From: JBFWVD01 sp050246915
Lineage (GTDB): Bacteria > Actinomycetota > Acidimicrobiia > Acidimicrobiales > Ilumatobacteraceae
Assembly (NCBI GenBank): GCA_050246915.1
Contig: JBFWVD010000080.1
Coordinates: forward strand, 1 to 19,844
DNA length: 19,844 nt
Reading direction: 5' to 3'
The position numbers were made by a program, and so were the translations under genes. The notes below the pieces were generated by a model. That model was not told where the DNA came from, searched no databases, and saw nothing but the letters and a program-made list of their open reading frames with translations. This document shows positions 1 to 6,621 of the stretch, piece after piece; the stretch's first letter is position 1; each line of letters opens with the position of its first letter.

Positions 1-124
1 CCCCGCCATGTACGGAGCCGTCGTGCTCTCGGCACTGCTCGGCATCGCTGTGTTCGCCTTCTTCGGATGGCTCGGCCACCGCATCGTCGGACATTGGCAC
101 GAAGCAACCCGAAAGACGGGTTGA
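1..124 (+). CDS. ABC transporter permease, C-terminal end (partial)
   Basis: The reading frame is open from the left edge (codons from base 2) and stops at 122-124, giving about 40 residues. These hold a hydrophobic segment (AVVLSALLGIAVFAFFGWLG) followed by a short basic tail, the usual end of NitT/TauT (SsuC/TauC-like) permeases: last membrane helix, then a cytoplasmic tail. The next gene on the same strand is a NMT1-like substrate-binding lipoprotein, which fits an import operon for a small organic nutrient. The family call rests mainly on that neighbour and the membrane helix. The 5' part lies outside the window, so the start, the EAA motif and the substrate cannot be judged. Confidence 0.55.
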   Translation, partial: PAMYGAVVLSALLGIAVFAFFGWLGHRIVGHWHEATRKTG

Positions 125-132
125 CAAGGTCT

Positions 133-151
133 CTGGCCCCAATACGGCCAG
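133..151 (+). repeat. Intercistronic inverted repeat (stem-loop 1)
   Basis: CTGGCC at 133-138 and GGCCAG at 146-151 are exact reverse complements around a 7-nt loop, just after the permease stop. There is no T-run behind it, so it is more likely an RNA processing or stability element than a terminator. Confidence 0.45.
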
Positions 152-173
152 CACAGATCTCCTCGATCTCGAC

Positions 174-194
174 CGCGGGATGGAGACTCCCGCG
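174..194 (+). repeat. Intercistronic inverted repeat (stem-loop 2)
   Basis: CGCGGGA at 174-180 pairs exactly with TCCCGCG at 188-194 around a 7-nt loop. It lies 48 nt before the start codon of the binding protein and leaves the AAGGAG ribosome site free. A weaker 5-bp repeat (155-159 with 165-169) lies between the two stems. Such stems often set unequal mRNA levels in ABC operons; here that role is inferred. Confidence 0.5.
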
Positions 195-242
195 ACGAGG
201 CCCCGGAGCAGAACACCCCCACCAATACAAGGAGAGCACCAC

Positions 243-1424
243 ATGAAAGTTTCCACCGGAAAGGTCGCCGCAGTCTCGCTGGCTGGCCTTCTGCTCCTGG
301 CCGCGTGTGGCGACGACGGCGACAGCACCTCGGCCACGACGGCCGCCGCCTCGGGTTCGACAGCCGCAGCAGGCGCTGGGGTCGACCTGAAGGCCGCCGG
401 CTGCCCCGAGACCGTCAAGATCATCACCGACTGGGCCCCCGAGGCCGAGCACGGCTTCCTCTACCAGATGTTCGGCGCCGACGCTGCCATCGATGCCAAG
501 GGCTACAGCGTCAGCGGCAAGCTCATGGCGAGCGGCAAGGAGACCGGCGTCAACCTGCAGGTCATCTCCGGTGGCCCGCTGCGCGGCTTCTCGCCGCCCA
601 CCTCTGAGATGTACCAGGACGAATCGATCCTGCTCGGGTTCGTGTACACCGACGAGGGCATCCAGTTCTCGGCTTCGAATCCGACGGTTGGCGTCGTTGC
701 GCCATTCGTGAAGAGCCCACAGGCCATCGCCTGGGATCCGGCCACGTACCCCGATGTGAAGACCGTTGCCGACCTGGGCACCAAGGGCGTCAAGGTCCGC
801 TACTTCGACTCGGCCGCCTACATGGAGTTCGTGGTCGAATCGGGCATCTTGAAGCGCGAGCAGGTCAGCGGCGACTACGACGGCAGCCCGTCACTGTTCG
901 TCGCCGATGGCGGCAAGTCAGCAACCCAGATCTTCGCCTCGGCCGAGCCGTACCTGTGGTCCAAGGAGGTCCCGGAGTGGGGCAAGCCGATCTCCTACCA
1001 GTACATCGATGATCTCGGCTGGAAGCCCTACGCCCAGTCGTTGGCCACCAAGCCGGACAACATCACCAAGTACAAGGACTGCTTCACCAAGCTCGTGCCA
1101 GTCATCCAGCAGGCCACCGTCGACTACGTCACCAACCCGGCCACGACCAACGCACTCATCGTGAAGACGGTGAAGGAGTTCGGTTCGAGCTGGGAGTACA
1201 GCGAGGGCGTCGCTGCGTACGCCGGTGAGACGATGAAGAACGACAAGCTCATCGCCAACAGCCCGAGCGGCACGTTGGGTGACTTCGACCTGGCCCGGGT
1301 CACGGACCTCATCACGAAGGCCACCCCGATCTACACCGCTGGCGGCAAGGCACCCAAGGCGGGACTCACCGCCGAGGACGTCGTGACCAACCAGTTCATC
1401 GACAAGTCCATCAAGTTGGGCTGA
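243..1424 (+). CDS. ABC transporter substrate-binding lipoprotein, NMT1/SsuA-like
   Basis: This is the extracytoplasmic ligand-binding lipoprotein of an importer, 393 aa. The ATG at 243 is chosen over an in-frame upstream start at 180 because AAGGAG sits 7 nt before it and the protein then begins with a proper lipoprotein signal: a short basic start, a hydrophobic core, and the lipobox LAAC with the lipidated Cys at residue 22. A low-complexity Ser/Thr/Ala/Gly linker follows. The mature part has the two-lobe NMT1-like layout (VKIITDWAPEAEHGFLYQ near the N terminus, then IAWDPATYPDVKTVADLG). It follows the permease by 118 nt on the same strand and ends in a strong terminator, so it is probably the last gene of the operon. 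The substrate cannot be read from sequence; this fold is used for sulfonates, pyrimidine precursors, nitrate and others. Confidence 0.85.
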   Translation: MKVSTGKVAAVSLAGLLLLAACGDDGDSTSATTAAASGSTAAAGAGVDLKAAGCPETVKIITDWAPEAEHGFLYQMFGADAAIDAKGYSVSGKLMASGKETGVNLQVISGGPLRGFSPPTSEMYQDESILLGFVYTDEGIQFSASNPTVGVVAPFVKSPQAIAWDPATYPDVKTVADLGTKGVKVRYFDSAAYMEFVVESGILKREQVSGDYDGSPSLFVADGGKSATQIFASAEPYLWSKEVPEWGKPISYQYIDDLGWKPYAQSLATKPDNITKYKDCFTKLVPVIQQATVDYVTNPATTNALIVKTVKEFGSSWEYSEGVAAYAGETMKNDKLIANSPSGTLGDFDLARVTDLITKATPIYTAGGKAPKAGLTAEDVVTNQFIDKSIKLG

Positions 1425-1442
1425 CGCTCTGAGCGTTCCACA

Positions 1443-1484
1443 GGGCCCGTCCCGGCACATGCCGGGACGGGCCCCTGTCGTTTT
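1443..1484 (+). terminator. Rho-independent terminator after the binding-protein gene
   Basis: A 15-bp perfect inverted repeat (1443-1457 with 1460-1474, arm GGGCCCGTCCCGGCA) is separated by only two bases, so the real loop must open a few pairs. A T-run (TTTT, 1481-1484) follows within 10 nt. It lies 18 nt past the stop codon and ends the ABC operon. Confidence 0.85.
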
Positions 1485-1513
1485 CGGCCGACGACGACGG
1501 ATCCCCGCGTTCA

Positions 1514-1529
1514 ACAAGTTTCTGCTTGT
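1514..1529. promoter_or_regulatory. Operator candidate 1, ACAAG-N6-CTTGT
   Basis: ACAAG (1514-1518) and CTTGT (1525-1529) form a dyad with 6-nt spacing, upstream of the mobile-mystery A promoter. The same dyad with identical spacing recurs 33 bp downstream. A site for the HTH product of the adjacent gene is the natural reading, as small HTH partners of toxin-like genes usually repress their own promoter. Confidence 0.55.
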
Positions 1530-1538
1530 GGTAATCGG

Positions 1539-1567
1539 TTGAAACGACAAGCTCCCCCTTGTACAGT
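1539..1567 (+). promoter_or_regulatory. Promoter of the mobile-mystery A/B module (leaderless)
   Basis: TTGAAA at 1539-1544, a 17-bp spacer and TACAGT at 1562-1567 make a good -35/-10 pair. The ATG at 1574 is 6 nt after the -10 box, where transcription should start, and there is no Shine-Dalgarno, so the transcript should be leaderless. The second operator-like dyad overlaps the spacer and -10 region. Confidence 0.6.
1547..1562. promoter_or_regulatory. Operator candidate 2, ACAAG-N6-CTTGT
   Basis: ACAAG (1547-1551) and CTTGT (1558-1562) repeat the upstream dyad with the same 6-nt gap. The two copies are 33 bp apart, about three helical turns, so two dimers could bind the same face of DNA. 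This copy covers the promoter spacer and the first base of the -10 box, so binding should block transcription. Confidence 0.6.
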
Positions 1568-1573
1568 TGCCTC

Positions 1574-2044
1574 ATGCCGTCCGATCGCGCACTTGCTCGC
1601 CGACACTTGGACGCCCGCTTCGACACACTCCGAGTAGCCGCACAGACTCCTCGTCCCCATCGCGGCTGGGTGCGCGCGATCCGAGACGCACTCGGCATGT
1701 CGGCTGCCGACCTCGCCGTCCGACTCGGAGTCGCCCAACAGGCCGTCTCGGAACTCGAGCGAAGCGAGATGAACGGAACGGTTCGGCTGGACACCCTGCG
1801 TCGCGCCGCCGACGCGCTCGACTGCGACCTCGTGTACGTCCTCGTGCCCCGACGCTCGCTCAACGACATCGTCGCGACGCAAGCCGAGAGGAAGGCAACC
1901 GCGCAGATCGCTCCGATCGCCCATCACAGTCGACTCGAGAACCAGGCGGTCGACGACGGAGATCTCAACGCCTTGATCGTCGAGCGGGCGCGTCAGCTCA
2001 TCGACCGTCGGGGCCTCTGGACAGCATCGACAGACCCCGAGTGA
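1574..2044 (+). CDS. Mobile mystery protein A, helix-turn-helix regulator
   Basis: This 156-aa protein has an XRE-type helix-turn-helix at about residues 32-65 (WVRAIRDALGMSAADLAVRLGVAQQAVSELE) and a short helical C-terminal part (LDTLRRAADALDCDLVYVLVP), the layout of the family named mobile mystery protein A. It lies directly before a Fic protein of the mobile mystery B family, and such pairs are recurrently linked to mobile elements. The ATG at 1574 is preferred over a TTG five codons upstream because it lies 6 nt after a TACAGT -10 box. The two genes overlap by 4 nt (GTGA), so they are translationally coupled. The likely role is DNA-binding autoregulator and possible antitoxin-like partner; the latter is inference. 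No integrase or transposase is visible beside it. Confidence 0.8.
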   Translation: MPSDRALARRHLDARFDTLRVAAQTPRPHRGWVRAIRDALGMSAADLAVRLGVAQQAVSELERSEMNGTVRLDTLRRAADALDCDLVYVLVPRRSLNDIVATQAERKATAQIAPIAHHSRLENQAVDDGDLNALIVERARQLIDRRGLWTASTDPE

Positions 2045-2628
2045 CCGACTTCCTGCTGCCGAGCGGCGACGGGCACACCGAACTGTCAGACGAAGATCGC
2101 GTCGGCCTCCTACCCACGTACATCGCAACGCGCGGGGAGTTGTTCGACGCCGAGCAGCGCAACATCGCCGAAGGGTTGTTCAACAAGCGGCCGTCGCGTG
2201 CTCAACTCCTCGATGACAAGTACCTGCGCGACTTGCATCGCTCGATGTTCGGCAACGTCTGGAGGTGGGCCGGGCGTTATCGAACGCGCGAGCCGAACAT
2301 CGGCATCGACCCACGCCAGATCGCCGTCGCAGTCCGCGACCTCGTTGCCGACACGAACGCATGGGTCGATCATCACTCGTTCGAGGTCGACGAGCTGTGC
2401 GCGCGCTTTCACCATCGGCTGGTCGAGATCCACCCGTTTCCGAACGGCAACGGCAGGCACGGGCGGATAGCGACCGACCTCCTGTTGTCCTGTCTCGGCA
2501 GCGTGCCGTTCAGCTGGGGCATTCACCTGGCCGTCGACACCACCAGCTTGCGACGTCTGTACGTCGGCGCACTACAGCGGGCTGACTCCGGGGACATCAC
2601 GGCGTTACTCGAGTTCGCCCGCAGCTGA
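2041..2628 (+). CDS. Mobile mystery protein B, Fic/Doc family
   Basis: This 195-aa Fic-domain protein starts at GTG 2041, overlapping the stop of the upstream regulator by 4 nt; the frame is also open upstream across the regulator, but that extension is only shadow. Family marks are the N-terminal stretch LLPTYIATRGELFDAEQRNIAEG, the central FGNVWRWAGRYRTREPNIGI, and the Fic loop HPFPNGNGRHGR at residues 131-142. Fic proteins usually transfer AMP or another phosphate-linked group to a target protein. The loop keeps the catalytic His131, both Gly residues, Asn137 and Arg139/Arg142, but has Asn135 where many AMPylating Fic enzymes have Asp or Glu for Mg binding. No (S/T)xxxE(G/N) inhibitory motif is seen in either protein. 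It is probably the effector of a two-gene module. Confidence 0.82.
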   Translation: MTDFLLPSGDGHTELSDEDRVGLLPTYIATRGELFDAEQRNIAEGLFNKRPSRAQLLDDKYLRDLHRSMFGNVWRWAGRYRTREPNIGIDPRQIAVAVRDLVADTNAWVDHHSFEVDELCARFHHRLVEIHPFPNGNGRHGRIATDLLLSCLGSVPFSWGIHLAVDTTSLRRLYVGALQRADSGDITALLEFARS

Positions 2629-2644
2629 CAACGCCGGAACCGGC

Positions 2645-3112
2645 TCACACCGTTGGTGGGGAGTGTGGGGTCAAGTACGAGCAGACATCGAACAGGTTGC
2701 CCTCGGGGTCCGACAGATTGGCGATGTAGCCGTACGGTTCACGGCGTGGCTCGCCGATGAGGTCCGCACCGATCTCGACGAGCCGTTGGATCTCGGCCAC
2801 GAACAACATCGGCGGGCACGTGAGATCGAGATGGATGCTCCCATCGTCTCGATGCTTGCCCTTCTGCAGCCCAAGCACCCGCTCCCCTGCCGCGGTGCCG
2901 AGCAGCACCCAACGGCCAGCGTCCTCGCGTTCCAAGGTCACCAGCCCGAGCGCAGCGGTCCAGAACATCGACAACATCGCGGTGTTGCCGGTGATGGTCG
3001 GGAAGTCGAGCCGCAGCGACGTGCCCACACCGACGAACGTGATCGGCTCGCCCGATCCGTCCGGCAGTTTCGGGAGCGGGATACCAGCGCTGCTCATCGG
3101 GCCGTCGCTCAT
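2645..3112 (-). CDS. VOC family (glyoxalase-like) protein
   Basis: This 155-aa protein resembles the vicinal-oxygen-chelate fold: FVGVGTSLRLDFP starts the first beta-alpha-beta unit, FWTAALGLVTLER is the usual helix after it, and HLDLTCP...AEIQRLVEIGADLI...GYIANLSDPEGNLFDVC is the second unit with the typical metal-site His and the DPEGN turn. Members act as lyases, dioxygenases, isomerases or resistance proteins, so the reaction is not predicted. An AGGTGG ribosome site lies 7 nt before ATG 3112. It follows the creatininase-family gene by 11 nt on the same strand and is probably cotranscribed. It converges with the Fic gene, 16 nt away. Confidence 0.75.
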   Translation of the reverse strand: MSDGPMSSAGIPLPKLPDGSGEPITFVGVGTSLRLDFPTITGNTAMLSMFWTAALGLVTLEREDAGRWVLLGTAAGERVLGLQKGKHRDDGSIHLDLTCPPMLFVAEIQRLVEIGADLIGEPRREPYGYIANLSDPEGNLFDVCSYLTPHSPPTV

Positions 3113-3123
3113 CTGGCTTCCAC

Positions 3124-3921
3124 CTATCGACCCGGGATCGGAAGCGAGAATCGGGCGACCTCGGCCAGCGAATCACCGAACGCCTGCACCGACCCGGCGA
3201 AGATCTCCGCACCGCGCGCCGCGGTGGCCGCGGTCGGATCGCCGATGTGGCCGTCGGGGCCGAAGTCGTTCGACAACCAACCGAAGCTGACCTTGCCACC
3301 GAAGCGGACGTAGGAGTTCTCCGACAGTTGGTCGGGGATGTTCCGCGTGGCGAGCGACATGTCCACCAGATCGGGGCGCAGGTGCAACATCAGCGACGTC
3401 TCGTCCTCGCCGCCATGGATCCCCATGCCCAACTCGCTGGCCGCGCTGGTGCCGCCTTGATCGGGTGGCACGCCGGGATGTGCAGTGAACACCATGAGCC
3501 CGTGGGCGAGGCGCAGCTCACGATTGGCGACCTGGAGCAGCGCCGAGTTCCCGCCATGTCCGTTCAGGAACACCAGCCGCCGCGCAGGAAGCGTTGACAA
3601 GCAACGTCCGAGATCACGCAGCACCGCGAGCAGGGTCTCGGCCGAGAGCCAGATGGTTCCCGGGCTCCAGGCGTGCTCGTTGGACTTGGTGTACTCGAGC
3701 GTCGGGAGCAGCCACAGATCGAGCTCGTCCCCGCGGGCATCGACCGTGGCGCGGGCCACGGCCTCGGCCACCAACGAATCGGTCACGAAGGGCAGATGGG
3801 GACCGTGCTGCTCGATCGCCCCGATCGGCTGCACGAAGATCGACCGCTCGGTGATGCGGCTGGCCACTTCGGGAGCGCGCAGATCTGGGAAGTAGCGAGA
3901 GGCCGACGGCGACGAGGACAT
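3124..3921 (-). CDS. Creatininase family metal-dependent amidohydrolase
   Basis: This 265-aa protein has the creatininase-family signatures: GAIEQHGPHLPFVTD with metal ligands Glu37, His39 and Asp48; the loop NGHGGN with His122; and HGGEDETS at 169-176, which supplies the late acidic ligand in this subgroup. The family includes creatinine and formamide-type amidohydrolases and the mycofactocin peptidase MftE. No other mycofactocin genes are nearby, so a specific substrate is not assigned. The ATG at 3921 is preferred over one 11 codons upstream because TACGAT lies 6 nt before it, a leaderless arrangement. The VOC gene follows by 11 nt. A role in opening a cyclic or linear amide in catabolism is inference. 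Confidence 0.8.
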   Translation of the reverse strand: MSSSPSASRYFPDLRAPEVASRITERSIFVQPIGAIEQHGPHLPFVTDSLVAEAVARATVDARGDELDLWLLPTLEYTKSNEHAWSPGTIWLSAETLLAVLRDLGRCLSTLPARRLVFLNGHGGNSALLQVANRELRLAHGLMVFTAHPGVPPDQGGTSAASELGMGIHGGEDETSLMLHLRPDLVDMSLATRNIPDQLSENSYVRFGGKVSFGWLSNDFGPDGHIGDPTAATAARGAEIFAGSVQAFGDSLAEVARFSLPIPGR

Positions 3922-3927
3922 CCCCGC

Positions 3928-3933
3928 ATCGTA
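3928..3933 (-). promoter_or_regulatory. -10 box of the creatininase-family gene
   Basis: On the minus strand TACGAT lies 6 nt before ATG 3921. There is no Shine-Dalgarno, which suggests a leaderless mRNA. No convincing -35 hexamer was found. Confidence 0.4.
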
Positions 3934-4015
3934 GGAGCCTCGGCCATCGGGCATCGGGGCCGAGGAATGGCACTCCGTCCGGTCAACCCCGACCGGTTCC
4001 GGTCGATGGAGACCG

Positions 4016-4960
4016 ATGACCGTCGATCACCGCGCCGCGCCTGGTCGCCGACCGCACGATCGCGGCTTCACGTTGGTGGAGTTGATGGTGGCGGTCCTGG
4101 TCATCGCCATCTTGCTGGCCATCGCCATCCCGACCTTGCGTGGGGCCATCCGCCGTTCCAACGACGCGTCGGCCCGCAGCACGTTGCGCAACGCGCTGGC
4201 CGCCGAGCTGCAGATGATCGACGCGAACGGGAACTTGCCCGGGACCGCCGCGATGAACGCCAGCGAGCCACGCTTCACCTGGACCTTCGAGGAGTCGACC
4301 GGGCCTGGGGTCGTGAGCGCCATGGTGGTCAACCAGACCGGCGTCTCCGTCGCCGTGGTGTCGGTGCGATCGAAGGAGGGCGATTGCTTCGCTGCCCGCT
4401 CATCCAACGGCACCGCCATCGGATACGCCACCTTGAAAGGCGGCGGACGCTGCAAAGCCAACACGCTCTACTACATGCCGTACTGGGGTGATCCGGCACC
4501 GGTGCTGCAGGACAGCGCGGTCGTGACCGGAGCGAACGGACACGGATATCAGGTGATCATCTCGCAGACCACGTTCGCCGAAGCCAAGGCGCTCGCTTCG
4601 TCCATGAGCTGGAACGGTAAGCAAGGACATCTGGTCACCATCACCAGTGCGGTCGAAGAGGCCACCGTGCATCCCCTCATCGACAACATCCCGGTGTGGA
4701 CGGCAGCGAAGTTCGACAGCGGCAGCAACACGTGGATGTGGGATGCCGGTCCCGAGTCGGGCACGTCGTTCTTCGAGTTCGCCAGCGATCCCAACGGCGC
4801 GCCCATCGGCGGGGCGTACGTGAACACGCGGGCCGTTGGGAGCTATGCCCGCATCGGCAGTGTGGCGAACACCTGTGGGACCTATTGGTTCAGCGACGAC
4901 AAGCTCACCGGCGAAGGTTGCACGCGCAACGATCGGTTCGTGCTCGTGGAGTACGAGTGA
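4016..4960 (+). CDS. Orphan type IV prepilin with C-type-lectin-like domain
   Basis: This 314-aa protein has a type III (prepilin) signal: a basic leader of 17 residues, RG/FTLVELMVAVLVIAIL around the cleavage site, Glu at mature position 5, and a long hydrophobic helix to about residue 43. Residues 44-170 form a pilin-like head with a Cys pair (GDC, GRC). From about 174 to the end the sequence resembles a C-type-lectin-like domain: YQVIISQTTFAEAKALASSM, GHLVTITSAVEEATV, VWTAAKFDSGSNTWMWDAGPE, then SDPNGAPIGGAYV at 257-269 and TCGTYWFSDD...GCTRNDRFVLVEYE, with a second Cys pair. The ATG at 4016 has GGAG 4 nt upstream. No pilus assembly, peptidase or other pilin gene is nearby, so export depends on machinery elsewhere. 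Surface adhesion by carbohydrate or protein binding is inferred. Confidence 0.8.
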   Translation: MTVDHRAAPGRRPHDRGFTLVELMVAVLVIAILLAIAIPTLRGAIRRSNDASARSTLRNALAAELQMIDANGNLPGTAAMNASEPRFTWTFEESTGPGVVSAMVVNQTGVSVAVVSVRSKEGDCFAARSSNGTAIGYATLKGGGRCKANTLYYMPYWGDPAPVLQDSAVVTGANGHGYQVIISQTTFAEAKALASSMSWNGKQGHLVTITSAVEEATVHPLIDNIPVWTAAKFDSGSNTWMWDAGPESGTSFFEFASDPNGAPIGGAYVNTRAVGSYARIGSVANTCGTYWFSDDKLTGEGCTRNDRFVLVEYE

Positions 4961-5040
4961 CCGTGAATCTCGTGTTGCCATTGGTCACCTGAGGACCATC
5001 GGACCTCACGCCAACGTCGGCGATGATCGACAATGGGGTC

Positions 5041-6600
5041 ATGGACGCTGATGTCATCGTGATCGGCGCCGGACACAACGGGCTGGTGGCCGCGGCGTAT
5101 CTGGCTCGTGCGGGCTATCGCACGATCGTCCTCGAAGCTCGACCGTCGGTGGGCGGTTGCGCATCGACCGTCACCGCGTTGGGTGAGCAGTTCATGGACG
5201 CCCGGTTCAACATCTGCAACTGCGACCACGGGGTCATCCGCACCAGTCCCCTCATCGAGGAGCTGCGCCTTGTGGAGCACGGCCTGCACTATCTCGACGT
5301 CGAACCCGCGCAGCTCAACGTGCATTGGGACGGTGGACCGCCGTGGGCGAACTTCCACGACATCGATCGCACGATCGACGGCCTCGCTGCCACCTACCCC
5401 GGTGAGGTCGACGGCTATCGCCGCTATCTGAAGGCCGCTCTACCTGTGGTGGACCTGGTGCTGGCCATGGCCGGTCAGGTGCCGACCCCCACAAACGCAT
5501 TCAAGACCGCCGGCATCGGGCATGCCAAGGCAGTGGCGACCATGCTCAAGTGGGGCCGCATGTCGGTGCAGGACGTGCTGCGCAGCTTCTTCGCGGCCGA
5601 ACAGGTGGTGGCACCAGCGGTCACCACCGGGCCTGCGGTGTGGGGTCTGTCGCCACGCACGCCAGGCACCGGACTGGGCGCCATCGGCTATGCGCTCAAG
5701 CACCGTGCCCGCATCGGCCGCCCGGTCGGAGGGAGCGGCGCGCTTCCCGCCGCGCTGGCTTCGGTCATCACGACGGCCGGGGGCGAGATCCGCACCGGCG
5801 CGTCGGTGGTCGCCATCGGGTGCGAGGGCGAGCGCGTCCGATCGGTGACCCTCGCCGACGGCACGGTGCTCGAAGCACCGCGGGTCGTGTCGGCGTGCGA
5901 TCCCCACTCCACGTTCGTGCAATGGCTCACCAACCCGCCGGCCTCGGCGGCGTCGCTGGTCCGCCGTTGGCGGGACAAGGGCGTGCACGACGGGTACGAG
6001 TCGAAGGTGGACGCCGTCATCAGCGAGTTGCCACGGCTCGATGCGTTCGACCATCCGTCCATCGCTGCGCTCGGCATCGATCCGAACACCCCGACCACCA
6101 TCATCTCGCCGTCACTCGACGACGTGCACCGAGCCCATGGATTGATGGCATCGGGGCGCATCGCGCAGCGCCCGATGCTGTTCATGAACACCCCGTCGGT
6201 GCTCGATCCCAGCATGGAGCCGAGCGCCGATACGCATGTGTTCAGCCTCGAGGTGCTCTACACGCCGTATGCCTTCACCGGCGGTTGGGATGATCAGCGC
6301 GAACCGAGGCGATGGATCGAACAGTTCGCCTCATTGGCTCAGCCGGGTTGGATCGACTCGGTGGGCGCGTGGCGGGCCATGACGCCGAGCGCGTACGAGT
6401 CCGACTTCAACATGCCGCGCGGGTACGCCACGAGCTTCGCGGGCACGCCCCTCACCGCGCTGCTCGGCAAGGACCCGGAACTCACCCGATACCGCACACC
6501 GATCCGCGGCCTGTACCTCACCGGCGCCGCCACCTATCCCGGAGCCGGGGTGTGGGGTGCGTCGGGCCGCAATGTCGCCCACGTCGTGTTGTCCGATTGA
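5041..6600 (+). CDS. FAD-dependent oxidoreductase, phytoene-dehydrogenase-like
   Basis: This 519-aa protein begins with a dinucleotide-binding motif, DVIVIGAGHNGLVAAAYLARAGYRTIVLEARPSVGGCAST (residues 3-42), typical of the CrtI/retinol-saturase/amine-oxidase flavoprotein group. A middle GRPVGGSGALPAALASVITTAGGEIRTGASV segment is the usual second conserved block, and the end GLYLTGAATYPGAGVWGASGRNVAHVVL is the C-terminal FAD-binding motif. Such proteins oxidise or saturate lipophilic substrates such as carotenoids; there are no carotenoid genes nearby, so no pathway is assigned. ATG 5041 is favoured over ATG 5023 because the flavin motif follows at once; a weak -10-like GACAAT lies 6 nt upstream. 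It appears to be transcribed alone and converges with the Rid-family gene. Confidence 0.82.
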   Translation: MDADVIVIGAGHNGLVAAAYLARAGYRTIVLEARPSVGGCASTVTALGEQFMDARFNICNCDHGVIRTSPLIEELRLVEHGLHYLDVEPAQLNVHWDGGPPWANFHDIDRTIDGLAATYPGEVDGYRRYLKAALPVVDLVLAMAGQVPTPTNAFKTAGIGHAKAVATMLKWGRMSVQDVLRSFFAAEQVVAPAVTTGPAVWGLSPRTPGTGLGAIGYALKHRARIGRPVGGSGALPAALASVITTAGGEIRTGASVVAIGCEGERVRSVTLADGTVLEAPRVVSACDPHSTFVQWLTNPPASAASLVRRWRDKGVHDGYESKVDAVISELPRLDAFDHPSIAALGIDPNTPTTIISPSLDDVHRAHGLMASGRIAQRPMLFMNTPSVLDPSMEPSADTHVFSLEVLYTPYAFTGGWDDQREPRRWIEQFASLAQPGWIDSVGAWRAMTPSAYESDFNMPRGYATSFAGTPLTALLGKDPELTRYRTPIRGLYLTGAATYPGAGVWGASGRNVAHVVLSD

Positions 6601-6621
6601 GCGCCAACCGGCCCAACCCGC

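Noticed and set aside
1567..2040. Upstream in-frame extension of the Fic protein over the HTH gene
   Set aside because: The extension is Arg-rich shadow sequence of the regulator; the family starts at the GTG that overlaps the regulator stop.
2633..2644. GCCGG-AA-CCGGC hairpin between the convergent Fic and VOC genes
   Set aside because: The stem is only 4-5 bp with a 2-nt loop and no T-run on either strand; it is not a convincing terminator.
3124..3921. MftE (mycofactocin peptidase) for the creatininase-family gene
   Set aside because: No mftA-F genes or short precursor peptide are nearby, so only the superfamily is assigned.
5029..5034. GACAAT 6 nt before the FAD oxidoreductase start as a leaderless -10
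   Set aside because: It lacks the leading T and a -35 partner, so it was not listed as a promoter, though its spacing matches the other leaderless starts.
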